Source: UMGS172 sp045636945 (GTDB lineage Bacteria; Bacillota; Clostridia; Oscillospirales; Acutalibacteraceae). Taken from it: a stretch of DNA of 62,653 nt. The stretch's first letter is position 1. Every line of letters starts with the position of its first letter. The notes under the pieces are model-generated. The model made no database searches. It was not told the origin of the DNA and saw only the letters and a program-made list of their open reading frames with translations. Below are positions 16,199 through 24,994 of this stretch, one piece after another. Both the position numbers and the translations under genes were made by a program. The stretch covers positions 1 to 62,653 of the forward strand of contig JAZTYO010000045.1 in the NCBI GenBank assembly GCA_045636945.1. Direction: 5' to 3'.

Positions 16199-17065
16199 AT
16201 GAGCGAAATGCAGAATATACAATGGTTTCCCGGTCATATGAAAAAAACCGAGCGACAGATCGAAAAGGTTCTGCCGCTAATAGATGCCGTTGCCGAAATT
16301 GCAGACGCCAGAGTACCCGTCAGCAGCCGCAATCCGGAGCTGTCGGGTATTGTTGCAGATAAACCGAGACTGATATTGCTCAATAAATGCGATATTGCCG
16401 ATAAATCTGCCACCGAGCGTTGGATAAACCATTTTAAAAGTAAGGGAATTATCGCGATTCCTATGGATTGCAGAACGGGTAAGGGCGTTGATAACTTTGT
16501 CCGTTCGGTTAAAAATCTTTTGGCCGAAAAATTGGAATCTTATGATAAAAAGGGTATGACGGGCAAGCCTTTGAGGGTTGCCGTTGTCGGTGTTCCCAAC
16601 GTCGGTAAATCCTCGTTTATTAACCGTATGTCCAAGATTTCCAAAGCAGGTGTTGCCGATCGTCCCGGTGTAACCCGAGGCAATCAGTGGTTTAAGATTG
16701 ACGAACGTCTTGAATTGCTCGATACCCCCGGTGTTCTGTGGCCTAAATTCGAAAACCCCAAGGTGGGTGAGCATCTTGCCTTTACGGGTGCTGTTAAGGA
16801 CGATGTTATTGATAAGGAACTGTTGGCTGTAAGACTGCTAGAATGTATGTCGGAGGAGTATGCCGACCGACTTATTGAGCGTTATAAGGTTGACCCCTCG
16901 GAGTATTACGATGCTTATGACCTTTTGCAGGCCATCGGTAAAAAACGCGGCATGATGATGCGTGGCGGTGAGGTTGATTGCGAACGTGCTTCAACAATGC
17001 TGCTTGACGAGTACCGCGGAGGTAAATTGGGGAATATCACTTTGGAAATGCCGGAGGATGAATAA
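16199..17065 (+). CDS. rbgA: Ribosome biogenesis GTPase RbgA (YlqF)
   Basis: A 288-aa circularly permuted GTPase needed for late 50S assembly. The permuted order is visible: G4 (LLNKCD) comes first, followed by G1 (GVPNVGKSSFINRM) and G3 (LDTPGVLWPK). A C-terminal helical domain binds the 50S. The N-terminal FPGHMKKTERQI segment is typical. The stop codon touches the rnhB start (overlap at 17065), as in Bacillus subtilis where ylqF precedes rnhB. Confidence 0.95.
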   Translation: MSEMQNIQWFPGHMKKTERQIEKVLPLIDAVAEIADARVPVSSRNPELSGIVADKPRLILLNKCDIADKSATERWINHFKSKGIIAIPMDCRTGKGVDNFVRSVKNLLAEKLESYDKKGMTGKPLRVAVVGVPNVGKSSFINRMSKISKAGVADRPGVTRGNQWFKIDERLELLDTPGVLWPKFENPKVGEHLAFTGAVKDDVIDKELLAVRLLECMSEEYADRLIERYKVDPSEYYDAYDLLQAIGKKRGMMMRGGEVDCERASTMLLDEYRGGKLGNITLEMPEDE

Positions 17066-17673
17066 TGCCTGATTTTACATACGAAAATTTGGCCAAGCAA
17101 AAGGGTTATAAATTTATTTGCGGAGTTGATGAGGCAGGCAGAGGACCTTTGGCAGGTCCTGTTTGTGCCGCAGCAGTAATATTGCCTGAAAATTGTGAGA
17201 TAGAGGGTCTTAACGACTCTAAGAAACTCACCGAAAAGAAAAGGGAACAGCTTTACGATGTTATTATCGAAAAGGCTGTAGCCTATTCGGTTGCATTCGG
17301 TTCGGTTGAGGAAATTGAGGAACATAATATCCTCAATGCAACCTATATCGCAATGAACCGTGCTATTGACGGTCTGTCGCAAAAGGCTGATTTTGCACTA
17401 ATTGATGGCAACCGTGTGCCAAAAGGTATAAGTGTGCCTTGCGAAACAGTGGTTAAGGGTGATGCCAAATCTTGCTCGATTGCAGCAGCATCTATCCTGG
17501 CAAAGGTTACAAGAGACCGTTTGTTGCTCGAATATGCCGAAAAGTATCCCGAATACGGTTTTGAAAAGCATAAAGGCTACGGTACTGCGGTACATTATGA
17601 TGCAATCCATCAGCACGGTGTTCTGCCTATCCACCGAATAAGTTTTCTCAAAAGCTTTTTTGAGGGTAAGTGA
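17065..17673 (+). CDS. rnhB: Ribonuclease HII
   Basis: A 202-aa endonuclease that cuts RNA in RNA-DNA hybrids, including single ribonucleotides. The GVDEAGRGPLAGPV motif supplies Asp22 and Glu23, and Asp114 lies in ALIDGNRVPKG. The metal-site region CSIAAASILAKVTRD is present. It sits between rbgA and yraN with overlapping ends, so the three genes are probably translated from one message. Confidence 0.95.
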   Translation: MPDFTYENLAKQKGYKFICGVDEAGRGPLAGPVCAAAVILPENCEIEGLNDSKKLTEKKREQLYDVIIEKAVAYSVAFGSVEEIEEHNILNATYIAMNRAIDGLSQKADFALIDGNRVPKGISVPCETVVKGDAKSCSIAAASILAKVTRDRLLLEYAEKYPEYGFEKHKGYGTAVHYDAIHQHGVLPIHRISFLKSFFEGK

Positions 17674-18041
17674 TGGGTAAAACGCAGGTTATTGGCAATG
17701 GAGGAGAAGCCTTTGTTGCCGAGTATTTGAAGAAAAAAGGTTATATTATTTCGGCAAAAAACTACCGTACAAGATTCGGTGAGATAGACGTTATTGCCGA
17801 AAATGACAATGAAATTCTGTTCGTTGAGGTCAAGACCCGTGCTGAAGATTCGAGGGTTAGACCGTACGAGTACGTCAACGCTCCCAAACAACAGAAAATT
17901 ATCACAACGGCCAATATTTATCTTAAGCATAACGGTTTTGGGTTGAAACCGCGTTTTGACGTTGCCGAGGTTTTTGTTTCACCCGATGGCAGTATGAGGC
18001 TGAATTATTTTGAAAGTGCCTTCAGTGTTGGAAAAATATAA
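17670..18041 (+). CDS. yraN: UPF0102 family protein (YraN-like nuclease fold)
   Basis: A 123-aa UPF0102 protein with a predicted restriction-endonuclease-like core: GEAFVAEYLKKKGY, then FGEIDVIAENDNEILFVEVKTR, which holds the D-ExK type catalytic set. It overlaps rnhB by 4 bp. The cellular role is not known; conserved neighbourhood with rnhB suggests nucleic-acid processing. Confidence 0.88.
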   Translation: MMGKTQVIGNGGEAFVAEYLKKKGYIISAKNYRTRFGEIDVIAENDNEILFVEVKTRAEDSRVRPYEYVNAPKQQKIITTANIYLKHNGFGLKPRFDVAEVFVSPDGSMRLNYFESAFSVGKI

Positions 18042-18069
18042 GCAAAAGCCGAAAAATCGTGAAATGCCT

Positions 18070-18098
18070 TTGACAAAATATAGGTTTTAGTGTAAAAT
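18070..18098 (+). promoter_or_regulatory. thrC promoter
   Basis: TTGACA (18070-18075), 17-bp spacer, TAAAAT (18093-18098). No T-box or other leader regulator fits in the 50 nt left before thrC. Confidence 0.7.
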
Positions 18099-18148
18099 AA
18101 ATTGATTAAAAAGTTCTTTTAGGCCTTTTGGCGGAATGGAGAATTAAA

Positions 18149-19636
18149 ATGTTATATACAAGTACAAGAGATGCAAGCGTTAAGGTTTCGTCGGCAACTG
18201 CCATTGCTCAGGGTATTTCCAACGAGGGCGGACTTTTCGTCCCCGAAAGTATCCCCACCTTGACCGAAGCTGATTTTAAAAAAATCGCCGAGCTTGATTA
18301 TATCGGCCGTGCAAAAGAGGTTTTGAAACTTTATCTCACCGATTTCACTGAGGCTGAGCTTGATTACTGCGTAAACGGTGCATACAACGGCACTTTTGAC
18401 AATAATTTGCCAGCACCCCTTTATAAGCTCGACAACGGCGAGTATATTCTTGAGTTGTGGCACGGTCCCACCTGTGCTTTTAAGGACCTTGCTTTGCAGT
18501 TGTTGCCTTTCCTGCTGACCACCTCTGCCAAAAAGGTTGGCAAGGGGAGAACAGTTATTCTTGTTGCAACCTCGGGTGACACAGGTAAGGCTGCATTGGA
18601 GGGCTTCTCTGATGTTGAAAATACCGATATCGTTGTTTTCTATCCCAACAACGGTGTAAGTCCCATGCAGAAATTGCAGATGGACACCCAAAAGGGTAAC
18701 AACGTTTTCGTTTGTGCTATTGAGGGTAACTTCGACGATGCACAGAGCGGTGTTAAAAAGATTTTCACCGATTTGGAAGTCAAGGCAAAGCTCAAAGAAA
18801 ACGGTATGGAATTCTCTAGTGCCAACTCTATCAACTGGGGTCGTCTTGTTCCGCAGATTGTCTACTATGTATCTGCTTATTGCGACCTTTTGAAGAACGG
18901 CGAGGACCTCTCCAACGGTTTCAACGTAGTTGTTCCCACAGGTAACTTCGGCAACATTCTTGCCGCTTATTATGCAAAGTGTATGGGTGTTCCCGTGGCG
19001 AAGCTTATTTGTGCGTCCAATGCCAATAACGTATTGACCGACTTTATCAATACCGGTGTTTACAACCGTAACCGTGAGTTCTTCACTACTGCTTCGCCCT
19101 CGATGGACATTCTTATTTCGTCCAACCTCGAGCGTATGATGTACCACCTTGGCGGAAACAATGCTGAAAGCACCGCAAAGCTGCAGGCAAGCCTTGCTAA
19201 CGATGGCAAGTACGAGATTTCGGCCGAAATGCTCCAAAAACTGCAGGAACTTTATGCGGGCGGTTGCTGTAACGATGAGGAAACCTTGGCAACCATTTCC
19301 GAAAAGTTTAATAATTACGGTTATCTTTGCGACACTCATACTGCGGTTGCCGTTAAGGTTTACGATGAGTATGTAGCCAAAACCGACGATAAGAAGCCCA
19401 CCGTTATCGCCTCTACCGCAAGCCCTTATAAGTTCTCGGCAAGCGTTCTGAAGGCTGTTGACGAGTCCAAATGCTCGGATGACGAGTTCGCAATGGTTGA
19501 TGCTTTAAGCGAAACCACCAACACCAATCCCCCTGCACCAATCAAGGCATTAAAGGGTGCAACACCCCGTTTCAACAACGTTTGTGAAAAGGAAAATATG
19601 ATAGATGTGGTCTTTAAATTTCTTAAAATAAAATAA
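18149..19636 (+). CDS. thrC: Threonine synthase
   Basis: A 495-aa PLP enzyme that converts O-phosphohomoserine to threonine. The PLP lysine is Lys112 in GPTCAFKDLALQ, and the phosphate-binding loops VATSGDTGKAALEGF and VPTGNFGNILAAYYAK follow. The length fits the long bacterial/fungal class of ThrC. The upstream frame extends to 18128, but GGAG (18138-18141) is placed for ATG 18149 (MLYTSTRDAS). It is a single-gene transcript with its own promoter and terminator; no other threonine-pathway genes are in the window. Confidence 0.95.
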   Translation: MLYTSTRDASVKVSSATAIAQGISNEGGLFVPESIPTLTEADFKKIAELDYIGRAKEVLKLYLTDFTEAELDYCVNGAYNGTFDNNLPAPLYKLDNGEYILELWHGPTCAFKDLALQLLPFLLTTSAKKVGKGRTVILVATSGDTGKAALEGFSDVENTDIVVFYPNNGVSPMQKLQMDTQKGNNVFVCAIEGNFDDAQSGVKKIFTDLEVKAKLKENGMEFSSANSINWGRLVPQIVYYVSAYCDLLKNGEDLSNGFNVVVPTGNFGNILAAYYAKCMGVPVAKLICASNANNVLTDFINTGVYNRNREFFTTASPSMDILISSNLERMMYHLGGNNAESTAKLQASLANDGKYEISAEMLQKLQELYAGGCCNDEETLATISEKFNNYGYLCDTHTAVAVKVYDEYVAKTDDKKPTVIASTASPYKFSASVLKAVDESKCSDDEFAMVDALSETTNTNPPAPIKALKGATPRFNNVCEKENMIDVVFKFLKIK

Positions 19637-19645
19637 TAAAAATGA

Positions 19646-19675
19646 GGACTGCCGTGTATCGGCAGTCCCGTTTTG
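19646..19675 (+). terminator. Terminator after thrC
   Basis: A perfect 9-bp stem GGACTGCCG / CGGCAGTCC with loop TGTAT, then CGTTTTG. Confidence 0.85.
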
Positions 19676-19684
19676 CAATTTCGA

Positions 19685-19849
19685 TTACTTCATCTCGAAG
19701 GTGCCGCAGGCAGTCTCGGATGAGGTCTGTGCGTTGTGGTGAATAACCTGAATGTGTTCTGCCTCACAACAGTTATCCTTGGTGTGATAACGGCAGTTTT
19801 CAACCTCACATTTTACACCGCAAATCTTACAACCGCAATTCTCGTTCAT
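19685..19849 (-). CDS. Small cysteine-rich DUF1540 protein
   Basis: A 54-aa ORF on the minus strand with a good ribosome site (GGAG, complement near 19859-19862). It reads MNENCGCKICGVKCEVENC, then YHTKDNCCEAEHIQVIHH. The C-x-V-x-N-C-x-Y/H pattern with C-x-A-x-x-I-x-V is that of the DUF1540 family, small probable metal-binding proteins common in Clostridia, some linked to sporulation. There are eight cysteines in all. The gene converges on the thrC terminator. Function unknown. Confidence 0.8.
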   Translation of the reverse strand: MNENCGCKICGVKCEVENCRYHTKDNCCEAEHIQVIHHNAQTSSETACGTFEMK

Positions 19850-19947
19850 AATGATTTTCTCCTTTTAAATTTTCAATTCATCCAAAATTATCGGACAGAA
19901 TTATTGTGACCTGAAACCAATCAATTATCCAAAAAGGAGGGTGGCAA

Positions 19948-20631
19948 ATGTCACTGTTTACAATTTCCGATTTGCATTTGTCACTCGGAACCGACAAGCC
20001 GATGGATGTTTTCTACGGCTGGGATAACTATGTCCAAAGGCTGGAAGCTAATTGGAAGCGTATAGTTAAAGACGGTGATACCGTTGTTATTCCGGGAGAT
20101 ATTTCCTGGGCCTTGAAGCTGGAAGAAACACTCAATGACCTTAAATTTATCGACGCACTGCCGGGTACCAAAATTTTCATTAAAGGCAACCACGACCTTT
20201 GGTGGAGTACGATGACCAAAATCAATGCATTTTTTGAAGAAAATGACATTAAAACAATTAAGTGCGTTTTCAACTCATCGGTTGAGGCTGAAGGTGTTGG
20301 AATAGTCGGCAGCCGAGGTTGGTTTTTTGATAAACCCGATGCCGAAAAGAAGGTTATTTTGCGTGAAGCAGGAAGGCTAGAAACGTCGATTTCGGACGCT
20401 GAAAAGAAAGGATTGAAACCTGTCGTTTTTCTGCATTATCCTCCTGTTTATGAGGATTCTCATTGCGAAGAAATAATCGACGTTTTGAAAAAACATAACA
20501 TAAAAACAGTATATCACGGACATATCCACGGTTCGGGATTTCACCATGCAGTGCCGCAGTTTGACGGCATAAGCTTCAAACTTGTTTCGTGTGACTGTAT
20601 AGGTTTTACGCCTTTTGAGATTATTTTATGA
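19948..20631 (+). CDS. Calcineurin-like metallophosphoesterase
   Basis: A 227-aa protein with the complete dimetal phosphoesterase motifs: SDLHLS (D-x-H), GDISWAL (G-D), KGNHDLWW (G-N-H-D), VFLHYPP and YHGHIHGSG (G-H-x-H). It has no signal peptide or membrane helix, so it is cytoplasmic. Close relatives in Clostridia are annotated only as phosphohydrolases, so the substrate cannot be named. It follows an AAAAAGGAGG ribosome site. Confidence 0.85.
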   Translation: MSLFTISDLHLSLGTDKPMDVFYGWDNYVQRLEANWKRIVKDGDTVVIPGDISWALKLEETLNDLKFIDALPGTKIFIKGNHDLWWSTMTKINAFFEENDIKTIKCVFNSSVEAEGVGIVGSRGWFFDKPDAEKKVILREAGRLETSISDAEKKGLKPVVFLHYPPVYEDSHCEEIIDVLKKHNIKTVYHGHIHGSGFHHAVPQFDGISFKLVSCDCIGFTPFEIIL

Positions 20632-20741
20632 TTTTTGACCCCGAATTATTGTCATTGTCAATAAATTGTCGGTCAAAATGAGCATATAATATATATTTTT
20701 AATAAATTTTAGCAAAATAGGAAAATTTTTTTAGAAAACTA

Positions 20742-20769
20742 TGGAAATATTTTAAAAATGTGGTATAAT
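20742..20769 (+). promoter_or_regulatory. tig promoter
   Basis: Extended -10 TGGTATAAT (TATAAT 20764-20769) with a weak -35 (TGGAAA, 20742-20747) in a very A/T-rich stretch, which may act as an UP-like element. Confidence 0.6.
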
Positions 20770-20798
20770 AGTCTGAGAATTTTTGTGGAGGTCTTAAA

Positions 20799-22295
20799 AT
20801 GCTTAAGGAATTCAGTAAAAAAGAAACTAACCGTTATGAGCTTGTTATCAAGGTAGACGCTGATAAGTTCAACGAGGCTATCAAGCAGGCTTATGCAGAA
20901 AACGGTAAAAAAATCAATGTGCCCGGCTTCAGAAAGGGCAAGGCTCCTATGGGTCTTATCGAGAAATACTATGGCGAGTCGGTCTTCTTTGAGGACGCTC
21001 TCAATATACTCTATCCCGAAGCAGTAGAGTCTGCTATCGCAGAGTCCAAGCTCGAGTTTGTTGATGACAAGATTGATTTCGATCTTGTTTCCATCTCCAA
21101 GGCAGAAGGCGTAGAGTTCAAGGTTGTTATCACCGTTAAGCCCGAAGTTGAAATCGAAGGCTACAAGGGTCTTAAGGCTGAGAAGGTTAAGGCTGTTGTT
21201 ACCGACGAGGAAATTGATGCAGAGGTTAACGCTGTTGCTGACCGTAACTCCAGAATGGTTACTGTTGAGGACCGTGCTGCAGCTATGGGTGACACCGCGG
21301 TTATCGACTACGAAGGCTTTGTAGATGACAAGGCATTCGACGGTGGCAAGGGTGAGTCTTATTCTCTCGCACTTGGCTCTAACACCTTCATCCCCGGTTT
21401 CGAGGAGCAGGTTGCAGGTCATAACACCGGTGACGAGTTCGACGTAAACGTAACCTTCCCCGAGGAGTATCACGCTGAGGAACTTAAGGGCAAGGCTGCT
21501 ACCTTCAAGGTAAAGCTTCACGAGATTAAGGTTAAGGAAATGCCCGCTATCGACGACGAGTTCGCAAAGGACGTAAGTGAGTTCGATACTCTTGCAGAGT
21601 ACAAGGCAGATCTTAAGGCAAAGGCTATCGAGCGCAAAGAAAAGCAGTCCGATGCCGACGTTGAGAATCAGATTGTGGAGCAGCTTATTGAGCTTGTAAA
21701 GGCTGATATTCCTGCTGCTATGATTGAGAACCGTGCAAAGCAGAGCGTTGAGGAGTTTGCATACAGACTTCAGGCTCAGGGTATGGACCTTTCTACTTAT
21801 CTCAAGTATATGGGCGGTAACATCGACCAGTTCAAGGATACCTTCAAGCCCCAAGCAGAGGCTCAGGTTAAGATTCGTCTTGCACTTGAGAAGGTTGCAG
21901 AGCTCGAGGCTATCAAGATTTCTGAGGAAGACCTCAATGCCGAGTTTGAGAAGATGGCTAAGGATTACAATATTGAGATTGATAAGGTTAAGGCATCTGT
22001 TCCTGCAGAAGACCTCAAGAAGGACCTCGCAGTTCAGAAGGCTATGGACTTTATCAAGGCTAATGCAGTTATTACCGAGGTAGACAAGAAGACCGAAAAG
22101 ACCGAGGAAAAGAAGCCTGCTAAGAAACCTGCTGCCAAGAAGACTACCAAGAAGGCAGAGGACGATGAGAAGGCTCCTGCTAAGAAGCCTGCTGCCAAGA
22201 AGACCACCAAGAAGGCAGAGGATGGCGAGAAGGCTCCTGCTAAGAAGCCTGCTGCTAAGAAGACCACTAAGAAGGCAGAAAAGACCGAGGAATAA
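20799..22295 (+). CDS. tig: Trigger factor with lysine/alanine/proline repeat tail
   Basis: A 498-aa ribosome-bound chaperone and prolyl isomerase. The N-terminal ribosome docking motif is GFRKGKAP, the FKBP-type domain follows (GDTAVIDYEGFVDDKAF to about residue 245), and a helical C-terminal chaperone domain runs to about residue 430. Beyond the normal end there is a tail of about 65 residues made of three 20-residue repeats (consensus PAKKPAAKKTTKKAEDGEKA). It is strongly basic and resembles the tails of histone H1-like or mycobacterial HU-like proteins. The tail is unusual for trigger factor. The gene is followed by clpP and clpX, the standard order. Confidence 0.93.
   Translation: MLKEFSKKETNRYELVIKVDADKFNEAIKQAYAENGKKINVPGFRKGKAPMGLIEKYYGESVFFEDALNILYPEAVESAIAESKLEFVDDKIDFDLVSISKAEGVEFKVVITVKPEVEIEGYKGLKAEKVKAVVTDEEIDAEVNAVADRNSRMVTVEDRAAAMGDTAVIDYEGFVDDKAFDGGKGESYSLALGSNTFIPGFEEQVAGHNTGDEFDVNVTFPEEYHAEELKGKAATFKVKLHEIKVKEMPAIDDEFAKDVSEFDTLAEYKADLKAKAIERKEKQSDADVENQIVEQLIELVKADIPAAMIENRAKQSVEEFAYRLQAQGMDLSTYLKYMGGNIDQFKDTFKPQAEAQVKIRLALEKVAELEAIKISEEDLNAEFEKMAKDYNIEIDKVKASVPAEDLKKDLAVQKAMDFIKANAVITEVDKKTEKTEEKKPAKKPAAKKTTKKAEDDEKAPAKKPAAKKTTKKAEDGEKAPAKKPAAKKTTKKAEKTEE
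22111..22290 (+). repeat. Three tandem 60-bp repeats in the 3' end of tig
   Basis: Three head-to-tail 60-bp units in perfect register (22111-22170, 22171-22230, 22231-22290) encode the basic tail of trigger factor. Units differ by only a few substitutions, so copy number could change by slippage without changing the frame. Confidence 0.9.
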
Positions 22296-22371
22296 TTTTT
22301 CGGTACTGTTTATATTGTAAAAAACGGTTGCATACTATTTTCTGTGGTATCACCGCAATTCAATGCACATC

Positions 22372-22408
22372 AGCGGCGGAATTCACGGAATTCTGCCGCT
22401 TTATGTTT
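22372..22408 (+). terminator. Terminator after tig
   Basis: AGCGGCGGAATTC / GAATTCTGCCGCT stem (13 bp with one G-U pair), ACG loop, then TTTATGTTT. Confidence 0.75.
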
Positions 22409-22459
22409 ACTTGAAGTTTATTATTAAGCATATATCAAAAATTTTAAGGAGAGAGATTT

Positions 22460-23041
22460 ATGAGTTTAGTACCAATGGTAGTTGAACAAACCGGTGCAGG
22501 CGAACGTTCTTATGACATTTATTCCCGCCTTTTGAACGACCGTATCATTATGCTTTGCGACCAGGTTAACGATGCAACCGCAAGCCTTGTTATTGCACAA
22601 ATGCTGTACCTTGAGGGTAAGGACCCCGATAAGGACATTAGTTTTTACATTAACAGCCCCGGTGGAAGTGTTTCGGCAGGTATGGCTATCTATGATACAA
22701 TGAACTACATCAAGTGCGATGTAAGTACCATTTGTATGGGTATGGCCGCATCGATGGGTGCATTCTTGCTTTCGGCAGGTGCTAAGGGCAAGCGTTTCGC
22801 ACTTCCCAACAGTGAGATTATGATTCATCAGCCCTTGGGTGCTGCAGAGGGTCAGGCAAGTGATATTATCATCCACGCAAAGCATATTGAACAGACACGT
22901 GAGAAGTTGAACAAAATCCTCGCAGAAAACACAGGCAAGCCTATCGAAACGATCCGTATTGACACCGAACGTGACAACTTTATGTCGGCTTATGAGGCTA
23001 TGGAGTACGGTCTTATCGATAAGGTGCTTGAAAAAAGATAA
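22460..23041 (+). CDS. clpP: ATP-dependent Clp protease proteolytic subunit
   Basis: A 193-aa serine protease that forms the two-ring chamber used with ClpX and other Clp ATPases. The catalytic triad is intact: Ser98 in MGMAASMGAF, His123 in MIHQPLG and Asp172 in ERDNFMSA. The FYINSPGGSVSAG oxyanion strand is present. It lies 13 bp before clpX. Confidence 0.97.
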   Translation: MSLVPMVVEQTGAGERSYDIYSRLLNDRIIMLCDQVNDATASLVIAQMLYLEGKDPDKDISFYINSPGGSVSAGMAIYDTMNYIKCDVSTICMGMAASMGAFLLSAGAKGKRFALPNSEIMIHQPLGAAEGQASDIIIHAKHIEQTREKLNKILAENTGKPIETIRIDTERDNFMSAYEAMEYGLIDKVLEKR

Positions 23042-23054
23042 TTTGGAGTAAATA

Positions 23055-24359
23055 ATGCCAAACAATAATAACCGAAATCATCCCGTCTGCTCGTTTTGCG
23101 GACGTACCGAAAGCGAGGTTGACCACCTTATTGCAGGAAACGGCGTGTTTATCTGCGATGAGTGTATAGAGGTCTGCCATTCGCTCTTGCTTGAAAGCGA
23201 AATAGGTCCTAAGCCTCAGGCAAAACACCCTAAGACAAAGGCACCTAAGGACGATTTCAAGCTTCCTACACCTGCCGAAATCAAGGCTCATCTTGATGAA
23301 TATGTAATCGGTCAAGATGATGCCAAAAAGACCTTGGCAGTAGCAGTTTATAACCACTATAAGCGTATTTTCTGCGCCGAAAAATCTGAAGTTGAGTTGG
23401 CCAAGAGTAACGTTCTTATGTTGGGACCTACCGGTGTCGGTAAAACCTTATTGGCACAGACCTTGGCAAGATTTTTGGACGTCCCGATAGCCATTGCCGA
23501 TGCAACTACGTTGACCGAGGCAGGTTACGTCGGTGAGGACGTTGAAAACATCCTTTTAAGACTTATTCAGGCTGCTGATTTTGATGTGGAAAAGGCCGAA
23601 AGAGGCATTATCTATGTCGACGAGATAGATAAGATTGCGAGAAAGTCTGAAAACGTTTCGATTACCCGTGACGTCAGCGGCGAGGGTGTTCAGCAGGCAC
23701 TTTTGAAAATTCTTGAGGGTACTGTGTCTAACGTTCCTCCTCAGGGTGGAAGAAAACATCCTCAGCAGGAGTTTATACAGATTAATACCACCAATATTCT
23801 TTTTATCTGTGCAGGTGCATTTGATGGTATTGAGAAAATAGTCGGTAAGCGTATGGGCGAAAGTGGTCTTGGCTTTGGTGCAGAGGTTAAGTCCAAGCAG
23901 CAGATGGAGGCCGAAATCACCTCGAGAAAGGTTATCCACCACGACCTTGTGAAATTTGGTCTTATACCCGAGCTTGTCGGCCGTCTACCCGTTATTGCAT
24001 CGCTTGACGCAATGGATGAGGAAACCTTGTACAAGATTATGGTCGAGCCTAAGAACTCGGTAATCAAGCAGTATGTCGAGTTGTTTAAGATGGACAATAT
24101 TGAGCTTGTTTTCGAGGATGAGGCGCTGAAGTATATCGCAAAAGAAACTGTTGAACGTAAAACAGGTGCAAGAGGTTTGCGGTCCATAATCGAAAACATC
24201 CTGCGTGACATTATGTATACAGCACCGTCTGATAAGACAATCAGCAAAATTGTTATATCAAAAGAGTGCGCCGAAGGCAAAAACAGTCCACGAGTGGAAA
24301 ACAAAAACAACCCCAAAGCTACAAAAAAGGACTCGGATATTGACATACCCGTAGCATAA
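23055..24359 (+). CDS. clpX: ATP-dependent Clp protease ATPase subunit ClpX
   Basis: A 434-aa AAA+ unfoldase that feeds substrates to ClpP. The N-terminal C4 zinc-binding domain is CSFCGRTE...CDEC. Walker A is GPTGVGKTLL, Walker B is IIYVDEIDKI, the pore loop region is EAGYVGEDVENIL, and the IGF-type ClpP loop region (GFGAEV after KRMGESGLG) lies before the C-terminal domain. The last about 25 residues are charged and variable. It is co-transcribed with clpP. Confidence 0.97.
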   Translation: MPNNNNRNHPVCSFCGRTESEVDHLIAGNGVFICDECIEVCHSLLLESEIGPKPQAKHPKTKAPKDDFKLPTPAEIKAHLDEYVIGQDDAKKTLAVAVYNHYKRIFCAEKSEVELAKSNVLMLGPTGVGKTLLAQTLARFLDVPIAIADATTLTEAGYVGEDVENILLRLIQAADFDVEKAERGIIYVDEIDKIARKSENVSITRDVSGEGVQQALLKILEGTVSNVPPQGGRKHPQQEFIQINTTNILFICAGAFDGIEKIVGKRMGESGLGFGAEVKSKQQMEAEITSRKVIHHDLVKFGLIPELVGRLPVIASLDAMDEETLYKIMVEPKNSVIKQYVELFKMDNIELVFEDEALKYIAKETVERKTGARGLRSIIENILRDIMYTAPSDKTISKIVISKECAEGKNSPRVENKNNPKATKKDSDIDIPVA

Positions 24360-24367
24360 AAATCACA

Positions 24368-24400
24368 AAAAGCAATGGTACTCAAACCGTTGCTTTTCTT
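24368..24400 (+). terminator. Terminator after clpX
   Basis: AAAAGCAATGGT / ACCGTTGCTTTT stem with loop ACTCAA and a trailing CTTT. Confidence 0.75.
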
Positions 24401-24709
24401 TATTCTATATGTGGGGAAAATAAGTAAGATTTAACTTTAATACACTTAACGCGATATTCCAAAACCGCATTATATAGCCGTTTTTAGGCAAAATTTAACA
24501 ATCTGTAAAATTTGTCGAAAAATGTCTAAACCCTAGGTTAAATATTATGCGACAGCATGTTGATGAGTACTGTGCTTTATGGTCAAAAACTATACAGTTT
24601 CATTGGTGATTCCTACAAAAATTCTGTTCACCGCTCGAAAACATATTGACTTTATTAATGCTTTGGTATTATAATTTGATTGTAATAAAATTTAGTGAGC
24701 GGTGATGAT
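24401..24709. other. A/T-rich intergenic region before the HTH gene
   Basis: About 310 bp with no convincing gene. Two tiny ORFs start at 24547 and 24557 but lack ribosome sites. The right end holds the promoter of the next gene: TTGACT (24646-24651), 18-bp spacer, TATAAT (24670-24675). A 9-bp inverted repeat TCACCGCTC (24628-24636) / GAGCGGTGA (24697-24705) brackets that promoter. Confidence 0.6.
24628..24705 (+). promoter_or_regulatory. Promoter of HTH gene bracketed by inverted repeat
   Basis: The arms TCACCGCTC and GAGCGGTGA lie upstream of the -35 and over the ribosome site of the HTH gene. As half-sites of one operator pair they could support looped autorepression. This is inference from position. 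Confidence 0.4.
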
Positions 24710-24991
24710 ATGCCCGAATTCGTGATCAGTGCTGATAGACAGCGATTGATAGGGAATCTGGTAGACCGGTTGCCCGTCATACGTAAGAAGCTTCGTCTTT
24801 CACAGGACGACTTGGGAAGTATGGTCGGAAAGAGCCGTCAGAAGATATCAGATATCGAACGAAAGGTCGCACCTATGGGATGGGCCACCTATCTGGCTAT
24901 GTGTACGATGCTCGAAATGCTTGGTGCATTCGATGCAGAATCCGACGGTTGGTATTTTGCCGATAAGAGCCGTTGGCATAGCACGCTGTAA
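24710..24991 (+). CDS. Small Xre-type helix-turn-helix protein
   Basis: About 93 aa, almost entirely one Xre/Cro-like DNA-binding domain: LPVIRKKLRLSQDDLGSMVGKS for the first helices and RQKISDIERKV for recognition. The remainder, WATYLAMCTMLEMLGAF, completes the helical bundle. GTG 24695 is in frame, but ATG 24710 follows a GGTGATGA ribosome site. It stands alone between clpX and the zinc operon, with its own promoter and a very long hairpin directly after the stop. Target unknown; autoregulation through the flanking inverted repeat is plausible. Confidence 0.75.
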   Translation: MPEFVISADRQRLIGNLVDRLPVIRKKLRLSQDDLGSMVGKSRQKISDIERKVAPMGWATYLAMCTMLEMLGAFDAESDGWYFADKSRWHSTL

Positions 24992-24994
24992 CGA

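Noticed and set aside
18042..18148. T-box leader for thrC
   Set aside because: Only about 50 nt separate the promoter from the start codon and the T-box consensus is absent.
18152..19339. 395-aa minus-strand ORF opposite thrC
   Set aside because: Shadow of thrC; it lacks any recognisable motif.
22111..22290. CRISPR-like or mobile repeat at the end of tig
   Set aside because: The three 60-bp units are directly adjacent, in frame and coding, with no spacers.
24547..24655. Two tiny ORFs between clpX and the HTH gene
   Set aside because: They overlap each other, lack ribosome sites and show no family features.
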